Positions 8,439-17,664 are shown, counted from the first letter of the stretch. The stretch: 64,000 bases of DNA from an uncultured Odoribacter sp. (GCA_910578985.1 CAJTSF010000002.1:1-64000), one strand, 5' to 3'. The notes: generated by a model not told the origin, from the sequence alone. Made by a program: numbers and translations.

Positions 8439-9008
8439 TTACAATCTCCCGTTATCGTTCCATTCTCCGTACAGGATGCCTTTCCGGGTGTTTTCGATGA
8501 ATTTGTCTAAGCGGTTTTTGAACAATTGAGGCTGTTTGTCTTTCGCGAATCGGATGCGGTCTATCCGTACCCGCTTGTAGAGTTCGGGCAAACGGCAGTA
8601 GTTATCCCACAGGGTGGGGTCGGATTGCAATTCCTGCAAAATGTCATCATCGACGGTAAAACTTCCCTCCGACATGTTCGGCAAGGCTGCCCTGCCGGCA
8701 TCGGTCATGCGTCCGAGCCGTTCCAAGCGGCGGCACCGCTCTTTATTCAATTCCGTCCAATTGCTTTTGGATTTGCGAGGAGATAATTTCTGTACGGTCA
8801 GCCCTTCGGTCGTCTTTTTGACGGTGCTGTCAATCCAGCCGAAGCACAGCGCCTCCTCGACGGCGTCGATGTACCAGAAGGTGGTGGCGTCTTTCGGTTT
8901 GCCGCGCTTTACCATAACCCAGCATTCGGTTTCCGTCCGGTGGTTGTGCAGGAGCCATTCGCGGAGTTCTTCCCGGGAGCGGGCAGGGAGCAGGTTTTTG
9001 ATTTCCAT
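8439..9008 (-). CDS. YdeI/OmdA-family protein
   Basis: A 189-residue cytoplasmic protein of the YdeI/OmdA family (bacteriocin-protection or YdhG-like group). Recognisable segments are FWYIDAVEEALCFGWIDS (45-62), LSPRKSKSNWTELNKER (75-91) and GRMTDAGRAAL. The C-terminal part, residues 130-189, is the basic helical region usual in the family. Some members have been linked to bacteriocin tolerance or vancomycin response, but the biochemical role is not settled. It is a single gene, converging on DPP11 across the 11-nt-unit element and diverging from the B12 locus. Confidence 0.75.
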   Translation of the reverse strand: MEIKNLLPARSREELREWLLHNHRTETECWVMVKRGKPKDATTFWYIDAVEEALCFGWIDSTVKKTTEGLTVQKLSPRKSKSNWTELNKERCRRLERLGRMTDAGRAALPNMSEGSFTVDDDILQELQSDPTLWDNYCRLPELYKRVRIDRIRFAKDKQPQLFKNRLDKFIENTRKGILYGEWNDNGRL

Positions 9009-9124
9009 TGGAGTATTGTTTGTTGTAAATCAGTTGATAAAGATACGAAAACTTGCCAGAAAAATGTATTATAAATCTGTGTGTTGCTAAAAATATTTGT
9101 GGTGAAATGAAAAATAATCCGATT

Positions 9125-9160
9125 TTTGAGAACAGGAATTGATATTTATGAATACTTTTG
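9125..9160 (+). promoter_or_regulatory. Promoter of the B12 acquisition operon
   Basis: TACTTTTG at 9153-9160 matches the -7 box TAnnTTTG exactly. A TTTG at 9125-9128 could be the -33 box, although its 24-nt spacing is a few bases longer than usual. It would start the transcript at about 9167, at the 5' edge of the riboswitch. Confidence 0.6.
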
Positions 9161-9166
9161 TGGCGT

Positions 9167-9340
9167 TGTAGCTCCTTGATGCCCGGAGGGTCTGATAGGA
9201 TGAAAAGGGAATCCGGTGAAAATCCGGAACAGTACTCGCTGCTGTAATTTCCCAAAAAAAGGTTGCCGCAACCTGCCACTGGTCGGAAGACTGGGAAGGC
9301 GTGGCAAACTGGGATAAGTCAGAAGACCTGCTGCAATTGC
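9167..9340 (+). ncRNA. Cobalamin riboswitch
   Basis: The aptamer core is visible in order: GGGAA at 9207, GGTGAAAATCC at 9215, ACTCGCTGCTGTAA ending at 9247, the GCCACTGG segment near 9275, and the B12 box AAGTCAGAAGACCTGCT at 9316-9332. These match the conserved blocks of the cobalamin (btuB-type) riboswitch. It precedes a BtuG/BtuB locus, which fits repression when B12 is plentiful. Confidence 0.95.
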
Positions 9341-9447
9341 GATGAGATAACCGCCACGGGTATTTGGCGTTTGATCAATGACAGCATGGTTGGCTGCGGG
9401 CTTCCGGTTTTAAAGCCGGCTTCCCAAATTGATACAGGCACTGCAAT

Positions 9448-9495
9448 CCGTTTGATACGATTATCCATCGTGACAAACGGAATTTTTGTTTTTAT
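9448..9495 (+). terminator. Riboswitch-linked terminator hairpin
   Basis: CCGTTTG (9448-9454) pairs with CAAACGG (9474-9480), and inner CGAT pairs with ATCG, followed by a T-rich run from 9483. An upstream copy of CGTTTGAT at 9368-9375 could pair with the same CAAACG instead and act as the antiterminator. The control is therefore probably by transcription termination. The rest of the leader, 9496-9521, is AT-rich and holds the first gene's ribosome site. Confidence 0.65.
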
Positions 9496-9521
9496 ATATT
9501 GTTTCACTAAAACAATGGATT

Positions 9522-10493
9522 ATGAGAAATTTTAACAAAATCATGGCAATGGCAGCTGTAGCAGTTGCCGCCGCAGTGTTCACGGGATGTTCATCCGAGG
9601 ATGATTTCCTTTATCCGTATGATGAGGGTGCGATTCAAACCCGCACGACGAGTTCTACCAATGCGCCTATCAATTTTGATAACGCACCCGAAGATGTAAT
9701 GGCTTCCGACCAGTATGGCGCTAACCTCTATTCGGCAACCGCAGATGGAAACCAGGTAACGACCGGCTACATCGCTCAAATTGGAGAAACCGACACATAT
9801 ATTCAATTTCCGGTTAATTATTTGAAACAGGAATGGGTTACCGGACAACCTTGGCAATATGAGTATTGGAATGGCGGTTTTGCCATCTCTAATTTCACGA
9901 ATATGACACAAGGTGATTACCAGAATCAATGTAGTGTGTATGATAAAAACGGAGGGCACAATGGTGGAAATTTCGCTGTAGCTTTCGGTTATAGCGATTC
10001 ATACAATGATTCGGAAACGTCCTATGACAAGTGTGCCAAGATATACCTGACCGATGCGGACGGATATGGAGTAAATCAATCAAAGCCTAAATCGCCTGTA
10101 ACTGGTGTCGCTAAATATGGCAAGTTCAACAGCATATGGGTCTGCAACACGACTTATGCCTATCTGGTCATGAAAGATGGGAACTCGTTTACTCAAGGTT
10201 CTCTGCAAAAACAAAACGGATGGTTCAAGGTGGTATTTGTTGCTTTGGATGCAAAAGGACAACCTACAGGTAAGAAAGTCGAATACTATCTGGCAAACTT
10301 TGATTCAAGCAAAAATACGGAATCAGGTTTGATGAATCAAATACGCGTAGGTTGGAATCGGGTGGATTTAAGCAACTTAGGCGATAACGTATGTACTATC
10401 GCGATTAACTTCGAAGGAAGCGATTCAAGTGCGTACGGTCTGAATACTCCGGCTTACGTTGCCATAGACGATATAGATGTAACTGTAAACTAA
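9522..10493 (+). CDS. DUF4465-type surface lipoprotein of the B12 locus
   Basis: A 323-residue lipoprotein. The open frame reaches further upstream through a TTG, but the ATG at 9522 begins a proper signal peptide ending in VFTGC with the lipidated cysteine C23. SSEDD follows, an acidic stretch of the kind that directs Bacteroidota lipoproteins to the cell surface. The body is beta-rich with many aromatic residues; WQYEYWNGGFAISNFTN (from about residue 105) and VDLSNLG near the C-terminus fit the DUF4465 family, often found in B12-regulated loci. It is the first gene after the riboswitch. A role in corrinoid capture is inferred from context, not shown by motif. Confidence 0.75.
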   Translation: MRNFNKIMAMAAVAVAAAVFTGCSSEDDFLYPYDEGAIQTRTTSSTNAPINFDNAPEDVMASDQYGANLYSATADGNQVTTGYIAQIGETDTYIQFPVNYLKQEWVTGQPWQYEYWNGGFAISNFTNMTQGDYQNQCSVYDKNGGHNGGNFAVAFGYSDSYNDSETSYDKCAKIYLTDADGYGVNQSKPKSPVTGVAKYGKFNSIWVCNTTYAYLVMKDGNSFTQGSLQKQNGWFKVVFVALDAKGQPTGKKVEYYLANFDSSKNTESGLMNQIRVGWNRVDLSNLGDNVCTIAINFEGSDSSAYGLNTPAYVAIDDIDVTVN

Positions 10494-10574
10494 CATGAAT
10501 CGGAGGCAAATGCTTTTTAAAGACAAATAAAAGTGTTTGCCTTCAAGGGCTTTTTATTGATTAAAATCATCAAC

Positions 10575-12353
10575 ATGAAGAAGTATTTGCTTTTATTCTC
10601 TTTGGCGGTATTTTTATTTTCTTGCAATAAGGACGAGGAAATATCGCAAGACGTGACCGTTCCCCCTGTCATCGAGTTGGACAGCGAAGACGGTATTTAC
10701 GTGGTAAAGATAGGAAAAGAGGTCGTTATCGAGCCGACCTATCAAAATGTCGATTACGCCGTTTATTCATGGAAATGCAATGGCCGTATTATTTCCGATG
10801 AACCGCAACTGAGATACACTTTCGACGAAAGCGGCTCGTATTACGTTACCCTGCAGGTGGATACGAGAGATGCCAGCGCGGAAGAAGAGATTCGCATAGA
10901 TGTCAATGAACTCGCACCTCCCGTCATTTCATTGGTAACACCTACGACGGGGCTCAAAGTTGTTGCGGGACGTGAATACATCCTTACCCCCGACATTCAA
11001 AATGCTGAAGGAGCTACATACTTGTGGACTCTTGACGAGAAAGAGGTCGGCACGGAAAATACCTATACATTCAAGCAGAATGAATTGGGAACTTATGAAC
11101 TGACTTTGATTGTCACGAATGAAGACGGCAGAACGGAAAAGACAATCACAATCGAGGTGGTCGATAAACTTCCGATCGGAATAGAGATTCCGTCATCTTT
11201 GTACTTTGCCGAAGACAACACGAAATATGTAGAATTGGGTCGTACACTGTTTATTCGTCCCTACGTATCGGTAAATGCCGAACCTTCCTACCAGTGGAGT
11301 TTGGACGGACAGAAAATCGACGGGGCCAATGCGCTGGTATACGGATTCAAACCTACCCAAACCGGAGAATACACACTTACTTTTACGGTGAAATACGAAA
11401 GTCCAGCTTCAAAGGCTACCGTTCTTACCCGGAATATTTCGGTATCCGGCGTAGATGAAGTCAGTGTCGATATTCCGGTAAAATGTTGCGAAGCCGCCGA
11501 GAAAAGAGCGTTTGCTGCCGGAAATTCCATTTACAGTAATAAGGTATACGAATTTGTTCCTGCTCCCGGACAATTCGTAAACGAAACGAATACGGCAGGA
11601 TTCAACGGAGAACGTACACATGAATCCGCTTGTGCTTATGCTCAAAAACGCCTCGATAATGAGAACTACGTTTCTCTCGGCGGTTGGGGCGGATATATCG
11701 TAGTAGGATTCGACCACAGCATTGAAAATAAAGGCGGTTATGATTTCTCGATCAAGGGGAATGCATTCGATTCATCGAATGAACCGGGTATCGTTTGGGT
11801 TATGCAAGATGTCAATGGGGACGGATTGCCCAACGACGAGTGGTACGAACTGAAAGGCTCGGAATATGGAAAACCCGAAACCATTCAGGATTATGCCGTG
11901 ACTTATTTCCGACCCGGTCCCAATATGGATACACCATGGCAGGACAACAAGGGGAATACGGGTGCGATTGACCGTCTTGGTAACTATCATCCACAAGAGT
12001 TTTATTACCCCTTGTGGATTGAAGCGGATTCTTATACGCTATACGGCACATGCCTGAAAGCGCGCACGGAACAAAGTCCTACTACGGGAATGTGGTCCAA
12101 TAATCCGTTCGGCTGGGGATATGCCGACAATATCGGCGATGATATGCCTGACAAAAATAATCCCAGTGCGGCGGCAATCGGCAACTTCTTCAAGATTTCC
12201 GATGCAGTCAATATCGACGGAACCTCGGCGAATCTGACCCATATCGATTTTATCAAGGTGCAAACCGGGGTCAATGTCAAAGCGGGTTGGTTAGGTGAAA
12301 ATTCCACGGAAGTATTCAAGTTCTGTGACGAAAATAACAATAATGACAAATAA
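10575..12353 (+). CDS. Surface lipoprotein with PKD-like repeats, B12 locus
   Basis: A 592-residue lipoprotein. The ATG at 10575 gives a signal peptide ending FLFSC with C17 and the surface signal NKDEE after it; a GTG upstream in the same frame is unlikely. Residues about 30-300 contain three repeated beta-sandwich modules resembling PKD/Ig-like domains, each with a pattern such as YSWKCNG, YLWTLDEKE or YQWSLDGQK followed by a G-Y/E-Y-T-L-T strand. The remaining C-terminal half has VWVMQDVNGDGLPNDEWYEL, a calcium-binding-like DxNGDG loop, and many aromatics. The extended repeats suggest a stalk carrying a binding domain. It lies second in the riboswitch-controlled operon; its ligand is unknown. 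Confidence 0.72.
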   Translation: MKKYLLLFSLAVFLFSCNKDEEISQDVTVPPVIELDSEDGIYVVKIGKEVVIEPTYQNVDYAVYSWKCNGRIISDEPQLRYTFDESGSYYVTLQVDTRDASAEEEIRIDVNELAPPVISLVTPTTGLKVVAGREYILTPDIQNAEGATYLWTLDEKEVGTENTYTFKQNELGTYELTLIVTNEDGRTEKTITIEVVDKLPIGIEIPSSLYFAEDNTKYVELGRTLFIRPYVSVNAEPSYQWSLDGQKIDGANALVYGFKPTQTGEYTLTFTVKYESPASKATVLTRNISVSGVDEVSVDIPVKCCEAAEKRAFAAGNSIYSNKVYEFVPAPGQFVNETNTAGFNGERTHESACAYAQKRLDNENYVSLGGWGGYIVVGFDHSIENKGGYDFSIKGNAFDSSNEPGIVWVMQDVNGDGLPNDEWYELKGSEYGKPETIQDYAVTYFRPGPNMDTPWQDNKGNTGAIDRLGNYHPQEFYYPLWIEADSYTLYGTCLKARTEQSPTTGMWSNNPFGWGYADNIGDDMPDKNNPSAAAIGNFFKISDAVNIDGTSANLTHIDFIKVQTGVNVKAGWLGENSTEVFKFCDENNNNDK

Positions 12354-12362
12354 GATTCCATC

Positions 12363-14417
12363 ATGAACAAGATATATTATTTCATCCTATTCTGCTTCGC
12401 TGCGTTCTGTTTTACCGCATGTAGCGATGACGATCCGGAGTTCAGCGGAATAGAGGGCAAAGATCATTACATTTCCGATTTTGCCCTGAATGTTGGCGGT
12501 ATTACTTATCAAGCCACGATTGCCGGGGATAAAATTACTGTTGAGATTCCTTATAATACCGATTTGGAGGGTGCAACAGCAACCTATACTTTAAGTGAAG
12601 GAGCCACCATAAACCCCAATCCATCGACCATACAAGATTGGGAGAATGAATGGAAATTCGTTGTTACCTCCAAAATGCAGGAAAGCAAAGTATATTCCTA
12701 TACATACCGATATGCCGACATCGATCAGAGCGGCAGCGTGGTTCTCGCCACACAAGCCGAAGTGGATAATTTTGCCGAGACCGGAATAAATAGAATCGAC
12801 GGCAACTTAACCATCGGAACGGCTGACGGGGAAGAAATCACCAATTTGGAAGGGCTCGCCAATTTGAAACAGATAAGCAACACCCTTATTCTCAATCCCT
12901 CCTACAAGGGTGCCGATTTGTCGGGACTGGACAATCTGGAGCAACTCGGCAGTTTCAAATTAGGCTCAATCACTTCTACGAGTAAAAATACTACGCTCAA
13001 AACAGTTAATCTACCCTCCTTGCTTGGAGTGGTCGGTGATTTTGTTATTAACAGTTCCGTCATTGAAAAAGTTTCCATTCCTAAGGTCACAACCATCGGT
13101 GAAGATCTGTATGTGACCTCTGACGCGTTACTCGATTTGGATGCAAATGCAGTCGAATCTATCGGTTCTTCCTTAATTGTTAAGGGTTCTGTGATACAAA
13201 AAGAATCAGCGACAACCGAAGCAATTGTCTTTTCAGCGCTCAAACGGGTTGGGAACGAACTTGCAATACAGTATTTTCCCAAATTGCAAGGAATTTATCT
13301 GCCTGCATTGGAAAGTGTTGCAGGTACTGCCTCATTTACCGATATGGCCTTAATCGGGAGTATTGCAATGACTGAATTATATTCGGCAGGAGGTCTGACT
13401 ATAAAGAATTGCAAAGAAATATCCACCATCGAGCTACCCAGCCTTACATCCTGTGGAGAGTTCAGTGTGGATGCAAACAAAGTCAATAAATTCAATATAT
13501 CCGCTTTAAGGGACGCATTTGGAAATATGACTTTGAGCAATTTGCTCATTGAAGAGCTGGATTTGTCCCGGATAAATTTTAACGGGAATACACTTACCTT
13601 ACAGTGTAACCGATTAAATAAGATTGTAGGATCGGAAACATTTAACGGTAATTTGCTGTTGCTTCCCAAAAGCTGTCGATTGACAGAATTTACTCTGGAA
13701 GGTATCTTGAACATGCAAGGCAACTTTGAATGTAAAGATTATTTTTATGTCAAAAGGTTCATTATGCCATTTGTCAATGTGGCAGGAGATATAACCATTG
13801 CTTTGAATTCTGGTTCTGTTGATACGGGAGTGGAAATCGAATTTCCTAAATTGCAGGAAATCGGAGGTGCTTTAACATTAGGAGATAATACAAATGCAAA
13901 TAAGATCGACTTCCCTTTGTTGAAGAGAATTCTCGGTTCATGTTCAGTTACTACATCATCCCTCAAGGATGACATCGAATTTTCTAATTTGGAAAGTATT
14001 GGAACAGAGGCAGGGAGCACACAGACCGAATTTAATATTAACAAAACTAATATTTTATGTCCCAAATTAAAAACAATACACGGTGGCGTCAATATCATCA
14101 CCGATGCTGCTATGTTTGGAATGACGGCAAATAATATATCTTATCCTAACGTGGAATCCATATCCGGAGATCTTTCAATAACATACCCTTTCTCTGTTTT
14201 TGGTCCAAACGGCATAGAATCCATAGATTTTTCCGGTCTCAAATCGGTAAAGAGTATTAACATAAGCGGTCAAGGGGATATAAACAACTTCAGTACTTTC
14301 AAATATCTGTTCGAGAACAACATTCTTACAGAAGCATCTCAATGGACTGTAACAGATTGCGGCTACAACCCCACCTTCCAGGATATGAAAGAAGGTCGGT
14401 ACACGCCTGCCGAATAG
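12363..14417 (+). CDS. Surface lipoprotein with leucine-rich-like repeats, B12 locus
   Basis: A 684-residue lipoprotein starting 9 nt after its neighbour. The signal peptide ends CFTAC with C20, followed by SDDDPE. Residues 40-120 form a small beta domain of the kind found before adhesin repeats (FALNVGGITYQATIAGDKI). From about 125 to 650 there is an irregular leucine-rich or receptor-L-like solenoid with recurring phrases such as LPSLLGVVGDFVI, IPKVTTIGEDLYV and FPKLQEIGGALTL, about 22-25 residues apart. Such solenoids usually bind protein or glycan surfaces. The coding sequence is clearly more AT-rich than the btuG and btuB genes that follow. Its place in the operon argues for a corrinoid-related role, which remains inference. 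Confidence 0.72.
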   Translation: MNKIYYFILFCFAAFCFTACSDDDPEFSGIEGKDHYISDFALNVGGITYQATIAGDKITVEIPYNTDLEGATATYTLSEGATINPNPSTIQDWENEWKFVVTSKMQESKVYSYTYRYADIDQSGSVVLATQAEVDNFAETGINRIDGNLTIGTADGEEITNLEGLANLKQISNTLILNPSYKGADLSGLDNLEQLGSFKLGSITSTSKNTTLKTVNLPSLLGVVGDFVINSSVIEKVSIPKVTTIGEDLYVTSDALLDLDANAVESIGSSLIVKGSVIQKESATTEAIVFSALKRVGNELAIQYFPKLQGIYLPALESVAGTASFTDMALIGSIAMTELYSAGGLTIKNCKEISTIELPSLTSCGEFSVDANKVNKFNISALRDAFGNMTLSNLLIEELDLSRINFNGNTLTLQCNRLNKIVGSETFNGNLLLLPKSCRLTEFTLEGILNMQGNFECKDYFYVKRFIMPFVNVAGDITIALNSGSVDTGVEIEFPKLQEIGGALTLGDNTNANKIDFPLLKRILGSCSVTTSSLKDDIEFSNLESIGTEAGSTQTEFNINKTNILCPKLKTIHGGVNIITDAAMFGMTANNISYPNVESISGDLSITYPFSVFGPNGIESIDFSGLKSVKSINISGQGDINNFSTFKYLFENNILTEASQWTVTDCGYNPTFQDMKEGRYTPAE

Positions 14418-14504
14418 GTATAACGAAACAATAAATTTTCTGCCAATCCTCGGTATGGATGCCGGAAGGTACACATACCGGGGATTAACCGTAACAATAA
14501 AGAT

Positions 14505-15578
14505 ATGACCCGTCACAAACTGAAATACCTGCTGTGGAGCGTAGTTGTGTCACTGTTCTTGTCTTCCTGCATGAAATGGGACTACGGCGATGCGGTGGAG
14601 GAGTTCAATGCCTCCGGAGCCGGATTGTTCATCACCAACGAAGGCAATTTCCAGTACGGCAACGCCACATTAAGCTACTACGATCCCGCCACCAAGCAGG
14701 TGCAGAACGAAATCTTTTTCCGCGCCAACGGCATGAAGCTGGGCGACGTGGCGCAGTCGATGTGCATCCACGACAACAAGGGCTGGGTGGTGGTGAACAA
14801 CTCGCACGTCATCTTCGCCATCGACCTGAACACATTCAAGGAGGTGGGACGCATCGAAAACCTCACCTCACCGCGCTATATCCACTTTTTGAGCGACGAG
14901 AAAGCCTACGTTACCCAGCTGTGGGACAACCGCATCTTCATCGTCAACCCGAAGAAATACGAAATAACCGGTTATATTCAGGTGCCGGACATGACGATGG
15001 AGAGCGGCTCGACCGAACAGATGGTGCAGTACGGCAAATACGTCTACTGCAACTGCTGGTCGTACCAGAACCGCATTATCAAAATCGACACCGAGACCGA
15101 CCAGGTAGTCGATGAACTGAAAGTCGGCATCCAGCCCACCTCGCTCGTGATGGACTGCAACAATAAGATGTGGACGGTGACCGACGGCGGCTACGAGGGC
15201 AGCCCCTACGGCTACGAAGCCCCGTCGCTCTACCGTATCGATGCCGAGACCTTCACTGTGGAGAAGCAGTTCAAGTTCAAATTGGGCGACTGGCCCTCGG
15301 AGGTGCAGCTCAACGGCGAGCGGGACAAACTCTACTGGATCAACAAGGACATCTGGTGCATGGACGTGAATGCCACCCGCGTGCCGGTGCGCCCGTTCCT
15401 CGAATACAGCGGCACGATTTACTACGGACTGACAGTAAATCCCGCCAACGGGGAGGTGTATATAGCAGACGCCATCGACTACCAACAGCAAGGCATGATA
15501 TACCGCTACTCGCCCGAAGGCGAACTGCTCGATGAATTTTATGTCGGCATCATCCCCGGTGCATTTTGTTGGAAATAA
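14505..15578 (+). CDS. btuG: BtuG-like surface B12-binding lipoprotein
   Basis: A 357-residue lipoprotein with signal peptide ending LFLSSC (C22) and a predicted YncE-like beta-propeller: repeats such as GWVVVNNSHVIFAIDLNT, KAYVTQLWDNRIFIVNP and KMWTVTDGG follow each other every 40-50 residues. This matches BtuG of gut Bacteroides, a surface protein that binds cobalamin very tightly and forms a lid on BtuB. The btuB-type receptor starts 13 nt downstream, the arrangement seen for BtuG-BtuB pairs. Regulation is by the upstream riboswitch. Codon use here becomes GC-rich compared with the lipoprotein gene before it. The name rests on fold, order and riboswitch. Confidence 0.82.
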   Translation: MTRHKLKYLLWSVVVSLFLSSCMKWDYGDAVEEFNASGAGLFITNEGNFQYGNATLSYYDPATKQVQNEIFFRANGMKLGDVAQSMCIHDNKGWVVVNNSHVIFAIDLNTFKEVGRIENLTSPRYIHFLSDEKAYVTQLWDNRIFIVNPKKYEITGYIQVPDMTMESGSTEQMVQYGKYVYCNCWSYQNRIIKIDTETDQVVDELKVGIQPTSLVMDCNNKMWTVTDGGYEGSPYGYEAPSLYRIDAETFTVEKQFKFKLGDWPSEVQLNGERDKLYWINKDIWCMDVNATRVPVRPFLEYSGTIYYGLTVNPANGEVYIADAIDYQQQGMIYRYSPEGELLDEFYVGIIPGAFCWK

Positions 15579-15591
15579 GAAAAGAGGTTAT

Positions 15592-17664
15592 ATGAAAAGA
15601 CTATATCTGTTATTCGCTTTGGTAGCATGTCTCTCTGCCGCACTCTTCGCACAGCAAACGGAAAACAAGAAGAAATCGGCTTGGCATCTGACCATACCCG
15701 AAGTCACAATCATCGGACATCGGCCGATGAAGGAAATCGGCGTGCAGAAGACGAAGTTTGACTCGCTTGTACTGAAAGAAAACATCGCCCTCTCGATGGC
15801 GGACATCCTGACGTTTAATTCGTCGGTCTTCGTCAAGAGCTACGGACGCGCGACGCTCTCGACGGTTGCCTTTCGCGGCACATCACCCTCACACACGCAG
15901 GTAACCTGGAATGGCATGCGTATCAATAACCCCATGCTGGGCATGACCGACTTTTCCACTATACCGTCCTATTTCATCGACCAGGCGTCGCTGCTGCACG
16001 GCACCTCGTCGGTGAACGAGACGGGCGGCGGCATCGGCGGGCTCGTCAAACTCGCCACCACGCCCCACGTTGGCGAGGGGTTCAACGCCCAGTATGTGCA
16101 AGGCATCGGTTCGTTCAAGACGTTCGACGAGTTCCTACGTCTGACCTACGGCAGCGACCGCTGGCACGTCTCCACCCGCGCGGTCTACTCCTCGTCGCCC
16201 AACGAATACAAGTACACCAACCACGACAAGAAGATCAACATCTATGACGACGATAAGAACATCATCGGGCAGTATCATCCTGTGGAGCGCAACCGCAGCG
16301 GTTCGTTCAAGGACTTGCATCTGTTGCAAGAGGTGTACTACGACACACGCAAAGGCGACAAGGTGGGACTGAATGCCTGGTATATCAACTCCAACCGCGA
16401 GCTGCAGATGCTCACGACCGACTACGGCGACGCGACCGACTTCGAGAACCGCCAGCGGGAGCAGACATTCCGCGGCGTTGTGTCGTGGGACCATATCAAA
16501 AGCGACTGGAAACTCGGCGTAAAGGGCGGTTACATCCATACGTGGATGGCTTACGACTACAAGCGCGAGGTCGCTCCCGATAACTGGGCGTCAATGACGC
16601 GCTCGCGCAGCAAGGTCAATACGTTCTACGGTCAGGCAGAGAGCGAGTATAGCCCATCGAAACGCTGGTTCTTCACTGCCAACGTATCGGCGCACCAGCA
16701 TTTCGTGCGCAGCGAGGACAAGAACATCATCCTGCAAGACGGAAACAAGGCCATCGTGGGCTACGACAAGGGGCGCGTGGAACTCTCGGGCTCCCTTTCG
16801 GCGAAATGGCAGCCCATAGACCGCATGGGCATGTCGGTGGTGTTGCGCGAGGAGATGTACGGAGACCAATGGGTACCGCTCATTCCCGCATTTTTCATCG
16901 ACGGCATCCTTTCGAAAAAGGGGAATATCATCGCAAAAGCCTCCATATCGCGCAACTACCGTTCCCCGACGCTGAACGACCTCTATTTCCTCCCCGGCGG
17001 CAATCCCGACCTAAGAAACGAGCATGGGTTCAGCTACGACGCGGGTGTCAGCTTCGAGGTCGGCAAAAAGAGTATCTACAAACTGAGTGGCAGTGCGAAC
17101 TGGTTCGATTCCTACATCAATGACTGGATTATCTGGCTACCTACGACCAAAGGTTTCTTTTCTCCGCGTAATGTAAAGAAAGTGCATGCCTATGGTGTCG
17201 AGGTCAAGGCGAACCTTGCCGTACAACCCGCCAAGGATTGGCTCATCGACCTGAACGGTTCCTACTCGTGGACGCCGTCGATCAACGAGGGCGAGAAAAT
17301 GTCGCCTGCCGACCAGTCGGTGGGCAAGCAGCTACCCTACATTCCGAAACACTCCGCATCGCTGACCGGACGCCTCGCGTGGCGATCGTGGGCGTTCCTC
17401 TACAAGTGGGCCTACTACTCAGAGCGTTTTACCATGTCGAGCAACGACTACACCCTGACTGGACACCTGCCGCAATATTTCATGAGCAACATTTCGCTCG
17501 AAAAAGGATTATCATTCCGACCAATGGACATCCAGTTGAAACTTGCCGTGAACAACCTTTTCAACGAGGACTATCTCTCGGTGTTGTCGCGTCCGATGCC
17601 TGGCACCAACTTCGAGGTTTTCATCGGCATTACCCCGAAGTTCCTGCGGAACAAGCGTTTATAG
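15592..17664 (+). CDS. btuB: BtuB-type TonB-dependent outer-membrane receptor
   Basis: A 690-residue TonB-dependent transporter. The ATG at 15592 gives a signal peptide (MKRLYLLFALVACL, cleavage after LFAQ); the longer frame would overlap btuG and lacks one. The plug domain is at about residues 35-160 with VAFRGTSPSHTQVTWNGMRI and LLHGTSSVNETGGGIGG, and the rest is a beta-barrel of alternating aromatic strands. There is no N-terminal carboxypeptidase-like extension, so it is a BtuB-sized receptor rather than a SusC. It would import cobalamin delivered by BtuG. Its stop overlaps the convergent queD-like gene by 6 nt. No btuF, btuC or btuD gene follows. Confidence 0.87.
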   Translation: MKRLYLLFALVACLSAALFAQQTENKKKSAWHLTIPEVTIIGHRPMKEIGVQKTKFDSLVLKENIALSMADILTFNSSVFVKSYGRATLSTVAFRGTSPSHTQVTWNGMRINNPMLGMTDFSTIPSYFIDQASLLHGTSSVNETGGGIGGLVKLATTPHVGEGFNAQYVQGIGSFKTFDEFLRLTYGSDRWHVSTRAVYSSSPNEYKYTNHDKKINIYDDDKNIIGQYHPVERNRSGSFKDLHLLQEVYYDTRKGDKVGLNAWYINSNRELQMLTTDYGDATDFENRQREQTFRGVVSWDHIKSDWKLGVKGGYIHTWMAYDYKREVAPDNWASMTRSRSKVNTFYGQAESEYSPSKRWFFTANVSAHQHFVRSEDKNIILQDGNKAIVGYDKGRVELSGSLSAKWQPIDRMGMSVVLREEMYGDQWVPLIPAFFIDGILSKKGNIIAKASISRNYRSPTLNDLYFLPGGNPDLRNEHGFSYDAGVSFEVGKKSIYKLSGSANWFDSYINDWIIWLPTTKGFFSPRNVKKVHAYGVEVKANLAVQPAKDWLIDLNGSYSWTPSINEGEKMSPADQSVGKQLPYIPKHSASLTGRLAWRSWAFLYKWAYYSERFTMSSNDYTLTGHLPQYFMSNISLEKGLSFRPMDIQLKLAVNNLFNEDYLSVLSRPMPGTNFEVFIGITPKFLRNKRL

